Of a stretch of DNA of 64,000 bases, positions 25,214-35,056 are shown piece by piece. A program made the position numbers and the translations under genes. The number at the start of each line of letters is the position of its first letter. Within the stretch, counting starts at the first letter, position 1. Below the pieces are notes generated by a model. That model worked only from the letters and a program-made list of their open reading frames with translations, was not told the origin of the DNA and made no database searches. The stretch is taken from the NCBI GenBank assembly GCA_025359565.1, contig JANYFY010000017.1, positions 51,813-115,812 of the forward strand. Reading direction: 5' to 3'. The DNA is from Gammaproteobacteria bacterium (GTDB taxonomy: Bacteria; Pseudomonadota; Gammaproteobacteria; Steroidobacterales; Steroidobacteraceae).

Positions 25214-26169
25214 GCCGTTAGTTTTCTCGATATGGCATTCATAAGCAATGCGCCGATGTTAAGGTTATTTTTTTGATCGATTTCGCGAATGCCGGTGGGG
25301 CTTGTGACGTTGATTTCAGTGACGTACTCGCCAATGATATCCAGCCCTACGAACAGCATGCCAGCAGCCGCTAATTTCGGCCCGATTTTCGCACATAGCT
25401 CGCGATCGCGGCTGTTTAAAGGGCGGCTCATGGCTGTAGCACCCGCAGCGAGGTTGCCTCGATTGTCGCTGGCCTCGGGCATCCGCTGTAATGCAAAAGG
25501 CACGGGTTCACCGTCCACTAGCAACACTCGGCAATCACCTCCCGTCACAATCTCCGGTAAATAGCGTTGCACCATGGCATAGCGGCTACCGTACTCGGTT
25601 AACGTCTCAAAAACCACATTGCGATTTTTGTCGCCGTGTTCGAGTACGAATATTGAACGTCCACCCATGCCGTCCAGGGGTTTACACACGGCTTTACCAT
25701 GCTCTTTTAAGAATTCCCCCATAGCACCCATATCCCGAGTAATCAGAGTCGGTGCGCAGCAATCAGGGAACCACGCTGTATAGACTTTTTCATTCATATC
25801 GCGCAGCCCTTGCGGATCATTAATAACTCGGGCGCCCTGATCGCGAGCCCTCTCTAGGATATAAGTGGTGTATATGTATTCCGTATCAAATGGCGGGTCT
25901 TTACGCATCAGAATAACGTCGAATTCACCCAATTTGGCGGTATTGGGGGTCCCTAAGGTAAACCAATTGTTGAGATTGTCGGCAACTTGCAGGGGCGCGA
26001 GCCTCGCGAGGGCTACACCATCGCGCAGTCCAAGGTGTTTTTGTTCCGCGTAAAATAACTCCCAACCCATCGCCTGTGCGGCGTGCAGCATGGCTAGAGT
26101 GCTATCTTTAGCGGGTTTAATGCTAGCGATGGGATCCATAATCACGACCAGGCGGACTCGGGCAGACAT
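25210..26169 (-). CDS. gshB: Glutathione synthetase
   Basis: A 319-residue ATP-grasp enzyme that joins glycine to gamma-glutamylcysteine. It begins VRLVVIMDPIASIKPAKDST and has LMRKDPPFDTEYIYTT, VINDPQGLRDMNEK, the ATP-binding VCKPLDGMGGRSIF, and GLDIIGEYVTEINVTSPTG with metal-binding acids. A ribosome binding site AAGGA lies eight nucleotides before the ATG at 26169. It is the first gene of the gshB-tonB-yqgE-ruvX-pyrB run and is divergent from the pilG operon. Confidence 0.96.
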   Translation of the reverse strand: MSARVRLVVIMDPIASIKPAKDSTLAMLHAAQAMGWELFYAEQKHLGLRDGVALARLAPLQVADNLNNWFTLGTPNTAKLGEFDVILMRKDPPFDTEYIYTTYILERARDQGARVINDPQGLRDMNEKVYTAWFPDCCAPTLITRDMGAMGEFLKEHGKAVCKPLDGMGGRSIFVLEHGDKNRNVVFETLTEYGSRYAMVQRYLPEIVTGGDCRVLLVDGEPVPFALQRMPEASDNRGNLAAGATAMSRPLNSRDRELCAKIGPKLAAAGMLFVGLDIIGEYVTEINVTSPTGIREIDQKNNLNIGALLMNAISRKLTA

Positions 26170-26375
26170 ACTTCAATCCTTCGGAAATAAAAACCAGCTA
26201 CAAGGCGGCAGTTTAACGCAAGCTCACCTGACAACCGATCTGTTGATGGAACTGTGAACTAGACCCCCTTTGTTTAGGCGTGCATAGGTCGAAATGTTGA
26301 CGGGATTCCGTGGCTTGCCAGCCTTAGATATGTTAAAAAGCTTATCAAACCTTAGGTATTCCATAGGAACGATAA

Positions 26376-26780
26376 ATGGAGAGTACGATCAATAGTGTTA
26401 AGCCGAGACTCACGGGACTTAAGGTCTTAGTGATCGACGATAGTAAGACCATTCGTCGGACGGCAGAAACGCTCCTTACCAAAGAAGGCTGCGAGGTGTT
26501 TACGGCTGTCGATGGCTTTGACGCATTGTCCAAAATCGCTGATCACCAGCCTGATATTGTATTCGTGGACATTATGATGCCAAGGCTGGATGGCTATCAG
26601 ACCTGCTCGCTAATTAAACACAATAAGGTTTTCAAGAAAATTCCGGTCATTATGCTCTCGAGCAAAGATGGGTTATTTGACCGCGCACGTGGTCGGATTG
26701 TGGGTTCGGAGCATTACTTGACAAAACCTTTTACAAAAGATGAGTTATTGGGCGCCATTGAAGCCCATGTCCACAAATGA
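26376..26780 (+). CDS. pilG: Twitching motility response regulator PilG
   Basis: A 134-residue single-domain CheY-like receiver, first gene of the Pil-Chp chemosensory operon. It has LKVLVIDDSKTIRRTAETLL (acid pocket DD), the phospho-acceptor aspartate in IVFVDIMMPRLDGYQTC, the conserved serine in VIMLSSKDG, and lysine in YLTKPF. In Pseudomonas, phosphorylated PilG promotes pilus extension and cAMP signalling. An AGGA site precedes the ATG. The 206-bp gap to gshB must hold its promoter; I see no clear consensus there. Confidence 0.93.
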   Translation: MESTINSVKPRLTGLKVLVIDDSKTIRRTAETLLTKEGCEVFTAVDGFDALSKIADHQPDIVFVDIMMPRLDGYQTCSLIKHNKVFKKIPVIMLSSKDGLFDRARGRIVGSEHYLTKPFTKDELLGAIEAHVHK

Positions 26781-26794
26781 CGGAGAATCTTAAA

Positions 26795-27160
26795 ATGCCT
26801 TTGATTCTTATTGTCGACGACTCGCCGACCGAAGTATTTGTTATGCAGAAAGCTTTGGAGAAACACGGGTTTAAGACGGCCGCTGCGGAAAATGGCGAAG
26901 AAGGGATCCGAAAGGCTCGTGCCATGAAGCCAGACCTTATTTTCATGGACATCGTGATGCCGGGGGTTAATGGCTACCAAGCTACCCGCACGTTGAACAA
27001 CGATCCAGAGACCCGCTTGATCCCCATTATCATGGTAACGACCAAAGGTCAGGAAACCGATCGCATCTGGGGTCTGCGCCAAGGCGCGGTAGATTATTTG
27101 GTGAAGCCCGTGTCTGCACAGATATTAGTTGAAAAGGCACAGGCTGCTCTGGCCGTATGA
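26795..27160 (+). CDS. pilH: Twitching motility response regulator PilH
   Basis: A 121-residue second receiver. LILIVDDSPTEVFVMQKALE is the PilH-type start, the phospho-aspartate is in LIFMDIVMPGVNGYQATR, and VTTKGQETDRIWGLRQGA and YLVKPVS complete it. PilH opposes or modulates PilG output during retraction. I chose the ATG at 26795 because GGAG stands nine nucleotides before it and the protein then starts as other PilH proteins do; an ATG at 26777 overlaps pilG but adds six foreign residues. Confidence 0.92.
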   Translation: MPLILIVDDSPTEVFVMQKALEKHGFKTAAAENGEEGIRKARAMKPDLIFMDIVMPGVNGYQATRTLNNDPETRLIPIIMVTTKGQETDRIWGLRQGAVDYLVKPVSAQILVEKAQAALAV

Positions 27161-27735
27161 CGAATACGGAAGCTAGCTCTCAGGATGGCCTGCGCGCGCT
27201 GCGCGATCGACCGTTTGAACTGCTGGTGGAATTAGAAAAACGCAGCCGTGCCGTAGTCGCAGTTAGTGCCGCAGAGCCTGCGGGAGCACGTGAGTGGGTT
27301 GGTGTTGCGTTTCGGATGGGGGGCGAAACTTTTCTGGCTGCACGTGAAGAAACCCGTGAAGTTCTGGGGTATCCGGGCGCGGTGACGCGTATACCGGGAG
27401 TTAAACCTTGGGTAAAAGGACTCGCGAACGTTCGCGGTCAGCTTCTACCTATGTTGGACTTAAGGCAATTTTTGGGAAGTGGTCCGACGACATCTGGGCG
27501 CAATACAAGGATTATCATCGTTAATCATAAGGAAATACCGGCGGGACTTATGGTGGATGAAGTTTTGGGATTTCGCCGCTTTGCCGAGAGTGAATTTAAT
27601 TCCGAGCCTCCACAAACCGTGATTCGCTGTGATAGCTATCTAGCCGGGGCGTTTCGGCGCGGAGGTGAAGTGTGGCCGGTATTAAAATTAAAGAATTTAG
27701 TGGATAGCCAAAGTTTTTTGCAGGCCGCAAGTTAA
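27157..27735 (+). CDS. pilI: CheW-like adaptor PilI
   Basis: A 192-residue CheW-domain protein linking the receptor PilJ to the histidine kinase ChpA. After an N-terminal helix (LRALRDRPFELLVELEKRSR) the SH3-like halves follow: GVAFRMGGETFLAAREETRE, ITRIPGVKPWVKGLANVRGQ-like RIPGVKPWVKGLANVRGQLL, and GLMVDEVLGFRRF. Its ATG overlaps the pilH stop (ATGA). Confidence 0.92.
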   Translation: MTNTEASSQDGLRALRDRPFELLVELEKRSRAVVAVSAAEPAGAREWVGVAFRMGGETFLAAREETREVLGYPGAVTRIPGVKPWVKGLANVRGQLLPMLDLRQFLGSGPTTSGRNTRIIIVNHKEIPAGLMVDEVLGFRRFAESEFNSEPPQTVIRCDSYLAGAFRRGGEVWPVLKLKNLVDSQSFLQAAS

Positions 27736-27755
27736 ATGAAATTGGAAATTAGGTA

Positions 27756-29795
27756 ATGACCAACCAAGAAAATAATCCATTACAAAATAAACTATTGTCA
27801 GGTTTGATGGTGCTCATAGTATTGTCGGTTTTGGGTGCTGGCACGTTGATAGGGTTGATGGATGGCGTGCAACCCGTGGCCAGTCATCAGTTCGTCGTGG
27901 TTTTACAGAGTGTGCCGCTCGAGGCTCAGAATGCGCTACGCGGTGAGACTAGCGCTTTCGATGAACTGACAAAAAGTATGGCTATTCTTAAGGCCATGCC
28001 TGACGTGACGCCGGGTTTGCACAAGTTAGCTAGCGCGGTCACAACAGTGGATGAGGCGAGGCCTGCAGTGGCGGTCGTTCGTACCGTTAACCAAGAAGTC
28101 CGTGACTTGGCGCCTAAGCTTTTATCGGAATTGGGTGATCTGGCAAGCGCGGTAGGCGTGCAAAAACTGGAAGGCATGAGCCGTCATTTAGAGCGCTTTG
28201 AACTAACGGTGCAGCGCATCCAGCAGGATCTGAATGGTATGGCGTTAGGCGTAAGCGAGGCGGCTCCTTCTGCGCAGCGATTGGCTGATGGGCTAGAGTT
28301 TTTACAACAGGTCATTCGTGGCTTATCCGGCGACGATGCTGGCTCAACCTTATCAAAGGTCACGGGCGTTGACGCCGAGAAGCGTTTGAAGGCGGTCGTG
28401 CAGCGCAATCAGCAATTTGCCGCGAGCGTACGCAACGCGATTAACGCTGCAGATTCAATTTCGAAGGCCCAAGTGGCAGCTCGCTCTTTGCCCGTATTAG
28501 CTCGTTCTTTGGCCGGTGAGTTAGCGGCGGCTAAGCCTACGCGTAGTGACTCTGGAACCAATTTTAAATTATGGACTACGGCGCTCTTGGGACTTGCAGC
28601 GGTTTCCTTGATCGCTTTAGTTTGGGTTTATTTGAAACCGACTAATGGCACCCGCACTGCTACGTTGCGGGTGCGTGAGAACGAGCGCAATCAAGAAGCA
28701 ATTATGCGTTTGCTTGATGAGTTATCCAGTTTGGCTGATGGCGACCTTACAGTGCAGGCTACTGTAACCGAAGATATTACCGGTGCGATCGCCGATTCTA
28801 TTAACTATGCCATTGAAGCGCTGCGTAAACTAGTTACTACCATCAATAATAGCGCCATTCAGCTAGACGGAGCGACCAAGCAAACACAAGCTGCAGCCGC
28901 ACACATGGCTAAAGCGAGTAGCGCGCAGTCGCGTCAAATTTCTGCGGCTAGTGAATCTATGGTCGATATGGCGGCATCGATTGAGGAAGTATCCGGGAAT
29001 TCCGAGCGTTGTTCCGATGTTGCGCGGCATTCGGTCGATGTCGCACACAAAGGTGGCGATGCGGTACGGCGTACCATCGACGGCATGAACGCAATACGTG
29101 AGACGATCCAAGATACCAGTAAGCGCATTAAGAGATTGGGTGAAAGCTCCCAAGAAATAGGAAATATTGTTGAGTTAATTAATGATATTGCCGAGCAAAC
29201 TAATATTCTTGCCCTCAATGCTTCGATTCAGGCATCCATGGCGGGTGAGGCGGGCCGCGGCTTCGCGGTAGTTGCGGATGAAGTGCAGCGGCTAGCTGAG
29301 CGCGCTACTAATGCAACTAAGCAAATCGAAGTATTAGTGCGAACTATTCAGACTGATACCAATGAGGCTGTCGTTTCAATGGAGCGTAGTACGACCGATG
29401 TGGTGGGCGGTGCGCTGCTGGCTGAAAATGCTGGCGCAGCGCTTGAAGAAATTGAACAGGTTTCCAATCAAATCGCGAGCCTCGTGCAGAATATCTCGGC
29501 AAGCGCTCGACAGCAAGCCGCCGCGTCTGGCAACATTTCGAAGAATATGCAAGTCGTGCGTGAAATATCTACCCAGACGGCAGAGAGCTCTACCGCAACG
29601 TCCGCATCAATCGCCAAGCTTGCGGCTTTGGCTACGCAATTACGCAGTTCAGCTGCGGGATTTAGGCTGCCGGATTTCGGTGGTGGCGCAACTACGTTAG
29701 CGGCTTCCACTTCATCACGTTTACCAATATTGAAACAGCCCGCGGAAGTTCCCAGTACTGGGAAGGTTCGTAAGGTCAGCGGCGTTGGCGCTTAA
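27756..29795 (+). CDS. pilJ: Methyl-accepting chemotaxis protein PilJ
   Basis: A 679-residue transmembrane receptor of the Chp pathway. The first membrane helix is SGLMVLIVLSVLGAGTLIGL (about residues 12-31). The periplasmic part with helical PilJ-type repeats runs to about 270, and the second helix is TALLGLAAVSLIALVWVYL (about 274-292). A HAMP-like segment and the signalling domain follow; the hairpin tip is INDIAEQTNILALNASIQAS, then GRGFAVVADEVQRLAERA. PilJ senses surface contact or pilin in Pseudomonas. No pilK methyltransferase lies downstream, so adaptation may depend on an enzyme elsewhere. Confidence 0.92.
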   Translation: MTNQENNPLQNKLLSGLMVLIVLSVLGAGTLIGLMDGVQPVASHQFVVVLQSVPLEAQNALRGETSAFDELTKSMAILKAMPDVTPGLHKLASAVTTVDEARPAVAVVRTVNQEVRDLAPKLLSELGDLASAVGVQKLEGMSRHLERFELTVQRIQQDLNGMALGVSEAAPSAQRLADGLEFLQQVIRGLSGDDAGSTLSKVTGVDAEKRLKAVVQRNQQFAASVRNAINAADSISKAQVAARSLPVLARSLAGELAAAKPTRSDSGTNFKLWTTALLGLAAVSLIALVWVYLKPTNGTRTATLRVRENERNQEAIMRLLDELSSLADGDLTVQATVTEDITGAIADSINYAIEALRKLVTTINNSAIQLDGATKQTQAAAAHMAKASSAQSRQISAASESMVDMAASIEEVSGNSERCSDVARHSVDVAHKGGDAVRRTIDGMNAIRETIQDTSKRIKRLGESSQEIGNIVELINDIAEQTNILALNASIQASMAGEAGRGFAVVADEVQRLAERATNATKQIEVLVRTIQTDTNEAVVSMERSTTDVVGGALLAENAGAALEEIEQVSNQIASLVQNISASARQQAAASGNISKNMQVVREISTQTAESSTATSASIAKLAALATQLRSSAAGFRLPDFGGGATTLAASTSSRLPILKQPAEVPSTGKVRKVSGVGA

Positions 29796-29818
29796 TGCGC
29801 TTCGACGGTGCTTGAGTT

Positions 29819-32800
29819 ATGACTGATATTACTTCGCAGACGCTGCATGTGGTCGCCAAGGAACTGGCGGTCACACTTAATGATGCTCGAGCAGCGCTGG
29901 AAGCTTACGCTGATCGTCCCGATCAAAACGTGCAATTGGAGAAATGTGCCGCTCATTTGCATTTGGCGCATGGCGCGTTGCGATTGGTTGAGGTTTACGG
30001 GGCGGCATTGCTGGCTGAGGAAATGGAGCATGTTACCTGGTACTTGATCGGCGCAAGCGCAGATCAAAAACGTCAGGTAGAGGGCTTGGACGCGTTGATG
30101 AGGTCGATGGTGCAATTACCGACCTATCTAGAACGAGTCTTATCGGGTGGCCGTGACCTAGCACTGGTGTTGTTGCCGCTGCTGAATGATCTGCGCTCGG
30201 TACGCGGTAGTCCCCTCTTGTCTGAAGGGACACTGTTATTGTTGAACTTACGCTCGGATCAAGCCGCACGACCGCACTCGCAGCCAGAGGGTGAGGATTC
30301 GATTTCTGTGACTCAATGGGCGCGGCGCTTGCGTTCACGGTTTCAAATCGGGTTACTCGGCTATATTCGCGGCGAACGTACTCCGCAGAATCTTGAAATC
30401 ATGGCTAAGGTTGCCGAGAAACTTGAACAGGTCGCCACCACTCAGCAAGTGTTCCAATTGTGGTGGGTCTGCGGTGCAGTGCTTGAAGGGTTGCGCGCTA
30501 ACGGGCTAGAGAGTAGCGCTACATTGAAGCGCTTGTTGGGCCAGGCAGATCGACAGATTAAAGCCTTATACGAGGTCGGTGAGGAGCGCTATTGCCAAGA
30601 TGCACCTATTGATTTACTCAACAATTTACTTTACTACGTTGCGCAAGCATCGAGTAATGGCGGGCGAATCAGCGCCGTGCGCGCATCTTTTAGGCTAGCT
30701 GAATTATTGCCGACGGATGACACCGTTGAGCAAGAGCGTGCCAACCTATCCGCTCCCAGCGTTAACTTGATGCGTACGGTTGCGGCCGCAATAAAAGAAG
30801 ACCTTTCTAAAGTTAAAGATGTCCTTGATATTTTCGTGCGGCGGGGCGGCGGACGCCCGGAAGAGCTAGCGCCGCAAATTGAATTATTAAAGAAAATTAG
30901 CGATACGCTTGGTGTCCTCGGACTAGGAGAATTGCGTCAACGCGTTCAACAAGAGGTTACAGAACTATCACGCGTGATCGCAGACGGGAAGACTCCACCA
31001 GAGAAAGCGTTGGTCAGCGTCGCAGGAGTTCTACTGTCGGTGGAGGATAGTCTAGACGATCAATTGATTCGCTTAATTCTTCCGGTTGCCTCTAAGCCTT
31101 TACCTGCAGATCCTGCTCATCAAGACACCGAATATCGCCTGGTTAGCGAGGCAGTACTGCGCGAATGTGTCGTCAATTTAGCGCGTATCAAAGAGGCGGT
31201 GACCTTGGCTGTGCAAAAACCCAGCGAGGTTTCGCCGCAGGGAGTCGACAATGTACCGCTACTACTGCGAGGAATTACTGCGGGTCTCTTGATGTTGGGC
31301 AAGGGTCGCGCGGTTGATTTAATGGATGGGCTCGGTAAGCATGTGCGTAAGTTGATTGAGCCGCAGGCTCGGGCACCCGATGCATTGCGTATGGAGCGCG
31401 TTGCGGACGCTATCGTTAGTATTGAGTACTACATGGAGACTTTGCAGAACGGTCGCAATGACCCGTGGTATATGTTGGATAATGCTGAGACCTGTTTGCA
31501 GGCGCTCGATTCTGAGGCTCCTTCCAGCGTGCCGTTGCTGGATATGCCGGAGACTGACAATGCCAAGACAGTAAAAATTGATCCGCAAACTACGTTGATA
31601 TTGGATCACACCACCAAAGTCCTAAGTGTCGGTTTGCCGCTCGTCCAAGAGCCTGCGATTCGGGCCACGATAGTGGATCCGCAGTTTGTAGAATTGTTCA
31701 TTGAAGAGGCGAAAGAGGAAATTCATTCGATTCAGCGAGCGTTCCCGGTGTGGGACCAAAGTCCGATGGACTTGGATTCATTGGTTACCCTGCGCCGTAG
31801 TTTTCATACCCTCAAGGGTAGTGGCCGGATGGTGGGCGCAGGCGTCATCGCAGAATTTGCGTGGTCGGTCGAGAATTTATTGAATCGTATACTCGATAAG
31901 ACTTTATCGCGAACGCCCGGCATGATGACCCAACTACGCGCTTCGGTTGCCGCTTTGCCCCAGCTTGTAGAACATCTAGAAACTGGAAGACCTCTCAACG
32001 TGCCGATCAATGCTCTGATGGCACAGTCTTTTGCCTTCGCGGACGGACGCGAGCCCGAACAGATTCAGGCCACGCTGGCGCCTGAGGACCGCCCAGCGGT
32101 GCCGGAGATTGAGCCCCCGGCGCGCGTTGCACCGGTCATGGATCCGCAGCTGCACGATATTTACAGTAAGGAAACTTCAAGCCACTTGGCGATTATTCGC
32201 GATTATTTGGGCAAACGTGCTTCGCAGCCAGAACCGCATGATTTGCCCGAGGCAGTATATCGGGCCATTCACACTTTGAGCGGCAGCTCGAAGATGGCGG
32301 AAGCGCGACAAGGTATTCGCATTACCGAGCCCCTTAATCATTACATGCGGAAGGTTTTTGAGAGTGGCCACGGGCTATCTAATATCGGGCTGGCTACACT
32401 TGCTGATGCTGTGCGGGCGATCGAGGATGTGTTATCACATATCAACGAAGCAACCGCTTTTTTTGCTAACCAGCCCGCCTTATTGGTGCGTTTGCAAGAA
32501 TTAGAAGCTGAGTTGGACAAGCGCTTAGCCGATGTAAAAAACGAAATTAGCGTATCTGCGCTCGTGCCGACCTTGGCGCTGCAGAGTGAAGCGTTTGATC
32601 ATGAAATTGCTAACATTTACTGTGAGGAAGCTAGTGAGCTGCTAGAGGCGGCGGAAATGTCACTCGCAGCTTGGAAGCGGGATTCAAAAAATAAGGCGCC
32701 TGTTGCGGAGCTGCAGCGCCAATTACATACGCTCAAGGGCGGCGCTCGTATGGCCGGCATTTCCGCGATGGGTGGTCTGAGCCATGAGCTCGAAAGTCTG

Positions 32801-35056
32801 GTGATTCAGATAGATGCGGGTCTGGTGTTGCCGGATGAGCGCGCACACGCGCTTTTACAGACGAGCCTCGATGAGCTTTCGCGTATGCGCGATATCGTCA
32901 GCCGAGGGACTTTGCCCGGAGAAGCAACCACTTTACTGGTCCAGTTACGCAATATGGCAACCGGAGTGGTACCCGAAAGTACGCCCAACATTATGCCTGT
33001 GGTGGCGTTGGATGCATCACCAAGTGCGCCCAGCGTGATATCCAATGCGCCCAGTGATGCAACCGGTGATGGACCGGATATCGTGGCCAACCATAGTGCG
33101 CAGGCACGTGCCGCGGTGGTGCTTGCGGAGCCGGCCGAAACCAGCCTCAATGAAGACTCCATCACTACTCTAGTGTCGGATGCGAGTGGTGCGGCTTCAC
33201 TGCCGGGACGTGAGCCTGTTCCGATAGAGCGGGCCGAGATGGCGCGTGTCGATGCTGATTTGTTGGACACGATGCTAAACAATGCGGGTGAAGTCAGTAT
33301 TTTCCGTGCCCGCCTGGATCAGCAAGTCAGTTCCATAGATTTCAATTTAGCCGAGCTTGCGCGTACGGTTACACGTCTTAAAGATCAACTACGCGCTTTG
33401 GAAATTGAGACTGAGGCGCAGGTGTTGCATAAGCATCAGGAAGAAGACCCACAGCGCAACGATTTCGATCCTCTGGAATTGGATCGTTACTCAGCGTTGC
33501 AACAGTTTTCAAGAGGGTTGGCGGAAACGTCCAGCGATGTGGGTAGCATTCAAAATTTATTGGAATCGCTCACTCGGGAAGCGCAAAACTTGCTCCTGCA
33601 ACAGTCTCGAGTCATTACTGAGCTACAAAACAGTTTGATGCGGACCCGTATGGTGCCGTTCCAGCGGCATGTTCAACGGTTGACTCGTTTGGTTCGCCAG
33701 GCGGCAAATGACACGGGAAAGAGGGCTGAGTTGGTGGTACAGGGCGCCGCGGCAGAGCTCGACCGACAAATGCTGGAGCGCATTGTGGCGCCGCTTGAGC
33801 ATATGTTGCGAAATTCCGTGGTCCACGGCATTGAATTACCGGAGCGTCGTGTCGCGCTGGGGAAGTCGGATGTTGGACGGATTTCGGTTAGTTTGGAGCG
33901 CGATGGTGCGGAAGTCGTCATTGTAGTAACCGACGACGGGGGTGGTATCAACGTAAAGCTGATTCGCGAGAAAGCGATTTCCTTAGGTCTAGCTGATCCG
34001 CAGTCTCGATTGACCGATGAAGAAGCGATGCAGCTTATATTAGAACCTGGCTTTAGTACGGCGGGTCGAGTTACCCAGGCAGCTGGTCGCGGTGTAGGGA
34101 TGGATGTGGTTGCCACTGAAGTCAAAAAACTAGGCGGTGGGCTATTTATTGAGTCGACGCCGGGCAGCGGTTCTCGTTTTACCATCCGATTACCTTTTAC
34201 GTTGGCTATTAGTCAGGCCCTAATAGTTCGAGTAGGCGAGGAAGTCTACGCGCTTCCACTTGCGACTGTGGAAGGCGTAGTGCGTGTGCAGAAAAATATA
34301 GTCTTGCGCCATCTAGGCAAGGATTCGCCACCCTTTGAATACAGCGGCCAAAAATACCGTATGCAGCATTTAGGGTCCTTCGTGGGCCTCAGCGCCACGG
34401 TATTGCCAGAATCGGACGCGGCGATGTCGGTGGTATTGATTCGGGCCGGCGAGCACTCAACAGCGTTAGTGACCGACGAATTGGTGGGCAGTCGAGAGAT
34501 TGTTGTGAAATCCCTAGGACCCCAAATATCAGCCATTCGCGGCATTGCTGGAGCGACTATTTTAGGTGATGGCCGGATTGTTATCATTCTAGATATGGGT
34601 GCCTTGGTGCGGTCAGAGTGGCGCGTCCGTACTCCGGAAATCGTAGTGGATCAACGTGATCGACGTATTTTCGCGCTGGTGGTGGATGACTCGATTACGG
34701 TTCGTCGGGTCACCCAACGATTGTTAGAGCGCAATGGCATGCGCGTGCTGACCGCTAAAGATGGCGTTGATGCAGTGTCGATGCTCCAGGAACATTTGCC
34801 AGATATTATATTGCTCGATATTGAAATGCCGCGCATGGATGGCTATGGCGTGGCGGCGCATGTGCGCGGTGATGCGCGCTTGCGCGATGTTCCGATTGTG
34901 ATGATTACCTCTCGAGTCAGCGAAAAACATCGATCGCGCGCTATTGAACTGGGAGTTAATGATTACTTGGGCAAACCGTATCAGGAAAGTCAGTTGTTAG
35001 ATGCGATTGAGCCGTTAGTCAATCAACGGCGAGCACGTGGGAGCGCTGGTGTCTGA
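29819..35056 (+). CDS. chpA: Hybrid sensor kinase ChpA (CheA/PilL-type)
   Basis: A 1745-residue CheA-type hybrid kinase controlling pili. The N-terminal ~600 residues are helical and look like degenerate Hpt domains. Three clear phospho-acceptor Hpt sites follow: HTLKGSGRM (His663), HTLSGSSKM (His818) and HTLKGGARM (His970). Then come the dimerisation helices, the ATPase with N-box NSVVHGIELPERR (Asn1332) and glycine boxes DDGGGI and GRGVGMDVV, a CheW-like domain (ALIVRVGEEVYALPLATVEGV) and a C-terminal receiver (VVDDSITVRRVTQ, phospho-Asp1667 in LLDIEMPRMDGY). Pseudomonas ChpA is far longer (about 2470 residues) with more Hpt-type domains, so this is a reduced version. It signals to PilG and PilH. 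Confidence 0.93.
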   Translation: MTDITSQTLHVVAKELAVTLNDARAALEAYADRPDQNVQLEKCAAHLHLAHGALRLVEVYGAALLAEEMEHVTWYLIGASADQKRQVEGLDALMRSMVQLPTYLERVLSGGRDLALVLLPLLNDLRSVRGSPLLSEGTLLLLNLRSDQAARPHSQPEGEDSISVTQWARRLRSRFQIGLLGYIRGERTPQNLEIMAKVAEKLEQVATTQQVFQLWWVCGAVLEGLRANGLESSATLKRLLGQADRQIKALYEVGEERYCQDAPIDLLNNLLYYVAQASSNGGRISAVRASFRLAELLPTDDTVEQERANLSAPSVNLMRTVAAAIKEDLSKVKDVLDIFVRRGGGRPEELAPQIELLKKISDTLGVLGLGELRQRVQQEVTELSRVIADGKTPPEKALVSVAGVLLSVEDSLDDQLIRLILPVASKPLPADPAHQDTEYRLVSEAVLRECVVNLARIKEAVTLAVQKPSEVSPQGVDNVPLLLRGITAGLLMLGKGRAVDLMDGLGKHVRKLIEPQARAPDALRMERVADAIVSIEYYMETLQNGRNDPWYMLDNAETCLQALDSEAPSSVPLLDMPETDNAKTVKIDPQTTLILDHTTKVLSVGLPLVQEPAIRATIVDPQFVELFIEEAKEEIHSIQRAFPVWDQSPMDLDSLVTLRRSFHTLKGSGRMVGAGVIAEFAWSVENLLNRILDKTLSRTPGMMTQLRASVAALPQLVEHLETGRPLNVPINALMAQSFAFADGREPEQIQATLAPEDRPAVPEIEPPARVAPVMDPQLHDIYSKETSSHLAIIRDYLGKRASQPEPHDLPEAVYRAIHTLSGSSKMAEARQGIRITEPLNHYMRKVFESGHGLSNIGLATLADAVRAIEDVLSHINEATAFFANQPALLVRLQELEAELDKRLADVKNEISVSALVPTLALQSEAFDHEIANIYCEEASELLEAAEMSLAAWKRDSKNKAPVAELQRQLHTLKGGARMAGISAMGGLSHELESLVIQIDAGLVLPDERAHALLQTSLDELSRMRDIVSRGTLPGEATTLLVQLRNMATGVVPESTPNIMPVVALDASPSAPSVISNAPSDATGDGPDIVANHSAQARAAVVLAEPAETSLNEDSITTLVSDASGAASLPGREPVPIERAEMARVDADLLDTMLNNAGEVSIFRARLDQQVSSIDFNLAELARTVTRLKDQLRALEIETEAQVLHKHQEEDPQRNDFDPLELDRYSALQQFSRGLAETSSDVGSIQNLLESLTREAQNLLLQQSRVITELQNSLMRTRMVPFQRHVQRLTRLVRQAANDTGKRAELVVQGAAAELDRQMLERIVAPLEHMLRNSVVHGIELPERRVALGKSDVGRISVSLERDGAEVVIVVTDDGGGINVKLIREKAISLGLADPQSRLTDEEAMQLILEPGFSTAGRVTQAAGRGVGMDVVATEVKKLGGGLFIESTPGSGSRFTIRLPFTLAISQALIVRVGEEVYALPLATVEGVVRVQKNIVLRHLGKDSPPFEYSGQKYRMQHLGSFVGLSATVLPESDAAMSVVLIRAGEHSTALVTDELVGSREIVVKSLGPQISAIRGIAGATILGDGRIVIILDMGALVRSEWRVRTPEIVVDQRDRRIFALVVDDSITVRRVTQRLLERNGMRVLTAKDGVDAVSMLQEHLPDIILLDIEMPRMDGYGVAAHVRGDARLRDVPIVMITSRVSEKHRSRAIELGVNDYLGKPYQESQLLDAIEPLVNQRRARGSAGV

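Noticed and set aside
26170..26375. A sigma54 promoter before pilG
   Set aside because: TGGCTTGCCAGCC has part of a -24 element but no correctly spaced -12 GC.
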